Positions 60,820 to 61,414 of a stretch of DNA of 61,414 bases are shown in pieces. This DNA is from Bacteroidales bacterium (GTDB taxonomy: Bacteria; Bacteroidota; Bacteroidia; Bacteroidales; P3). The stretch covers positions 1-61,414 of the forward strand of contig JAEEZY010000019.1 in assembly GCA_016292015.1 (NCBI GenBank), given 5' to 3'. Each line of letters begins with the position of its first letter. The first letter of the stretch is position 1. The position numbers and the translations under genes are program-made. The notes beneath the pieces are model-generated. The model did not search any database. It was not told where the DNA came from and worked only from the letters and a program-made list of their open reading frames with translations.

Positions 60820-61414
60820 AGAAACAGCAATGCGAATTTCGAATTAAGAGTATTTAGCAAAGTAAAAGACAAAAGAAGTTTTAGCCAAAACAGAACCCAA
60901 GCAAAAAGCAAACAAGAATTTTAGTGTTTTAGAGTATTTCGTAAAGACCCCAGCAACCAACCCCAACAGGATTTCGAGTTTTTAGATTTTTTCGATGTTA
61001 TAAAAAAAAGATTTCGAGCGAAGCAAGAAAAAACAAGCAATAAACATCAGAAGCAAGCCAACCCCAGCAAGGTTTCAAGCGAAGCAAGAAACAAATTTAG
61101 AGTATTTCGTAAAGACCCCAGCAATCAACCCCGACAGGATTTCGTGTCTTTCGTGTTTTTAGATGTCTAATAAAGAAGAGTTTTCGCATAATTTCGCAGG
61201 TTTTCGCAAATTTTCGCAATAAAAGAAGTTTCGAGCGAAGCAAGAAACAATTTTCGCAATTTTCGCCATTTTCGCAAATTTTCGCAATTAAAAGGATTCA
61301 TCAATCAAACAGAAGAAACAGCGCAGCGTATTTCATTTTCGCATTTTTCGCTCCAGCAATAGACAAATACCCAAGCAAGACCTTTCGTGTTTTTCGAGTT
61401 TTTCGATGTTAAAA
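60820..61414. repeat. Second palindrome array, reaching the window edge
   Basis: The same words as in the left array occur. GCGNAGC cores start at 61018, 61079, 61235 (family 1) and 61321 (family 2, GCGCAGC). A decayed family 2 unit, GAAACAGCAATGCGAATTTC, lies right after the GxxExxY stop at about 60825. The array continues past the window. No gene is visible in this stretch. Confidence 0.85.

Overview
The window looks like chromosomal DNA of an anaerobic member of the Bacteroidota, most likely order Bacteroidales. The evidence is indirect but consistent. Several starts are preceded by the Bacteroidota -7 box TAnnTTTG (mostly TATCTTTG), most genes lack a Shine-Dalgarno sequence, and typical families are present: DUF2723, GWxTD, PorT-like barrels, secreted DPP IV, LytS-type kinase, and an AtpB with a signal-peptide-like N-terminus. 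An oxygen-sensitive class III ribonucleotide reductase points to anaerobic life. No genus can be assigned from the sequence alone.

Layout. 1-140 is the start of a leftward AAA ATPase with twin palindromes over its promoter, followed by about 1 kb without genes. 1190-4975 carries a YitT transporter and nrdD-nrdG. 4993-11821 is a leftward, partly overlapping run of lipid genes: acyltransferase, ketosynthase, acyl carrier protein, ApeP-like and ApeI-like hot-dog proteins, thioesterase, FAD oxidoreductase and a LytS kinase. It resembles part of an aryl-polyene pathway. 12493-26782 is a rightward housekeeping stretch: GWxTD protein, LpxL-like acyltransferase, GT2, gltX, OmpH-like protein, rpe, rlmI-like, folE, LolA-like, tsaB, a permease and rmlA. 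26858-30751 runs leftward: aromatic/histidine ammonia-lyase, zinc-ribbon protein, Nif3, barrel protein. tRNA-Ser(CGA), DPP IV and a second barrel follow, then leftward priA. 37174-54187 is rightward: GT4, signal peptidase, cyclophilin, response regulator, MBL hydrolase, thrS-infC-rpmI-rplT-rplS, arginine deiminase, DUF2723, orphan atpB and pgk. 54282-60817 holds ygiQ, a UDP-sugar dehydrogenase and a GxxExxY protein among large repeat arrays.

The most unusual content is repetitive DNA. (i) Tandem 7-8 bp repeats fill many gaps, run in frame through gltX, ygiQ and the UDP-sugar dehydrogenase gene, and supply stop codons, and once apparently a start codon, to other genes. (ii) About 2.1 kb at 56640-58735 and 0.6 kb at the right edge are arrays of imperfect palindromes. 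Their centre is almost always GCGNAGC, the sequence class known to form exceptionally stable GNA-loop DNA mini-hairpins. Two palindrome families alternate in a partly regular higher-order order on both sides of the ugd/GxxExxY pair. I regard this as the best candidate for an undescribed element. A second notable point is infC, which appears to start at an ATA codon behind a strong Shine-Dalgarno sequence.
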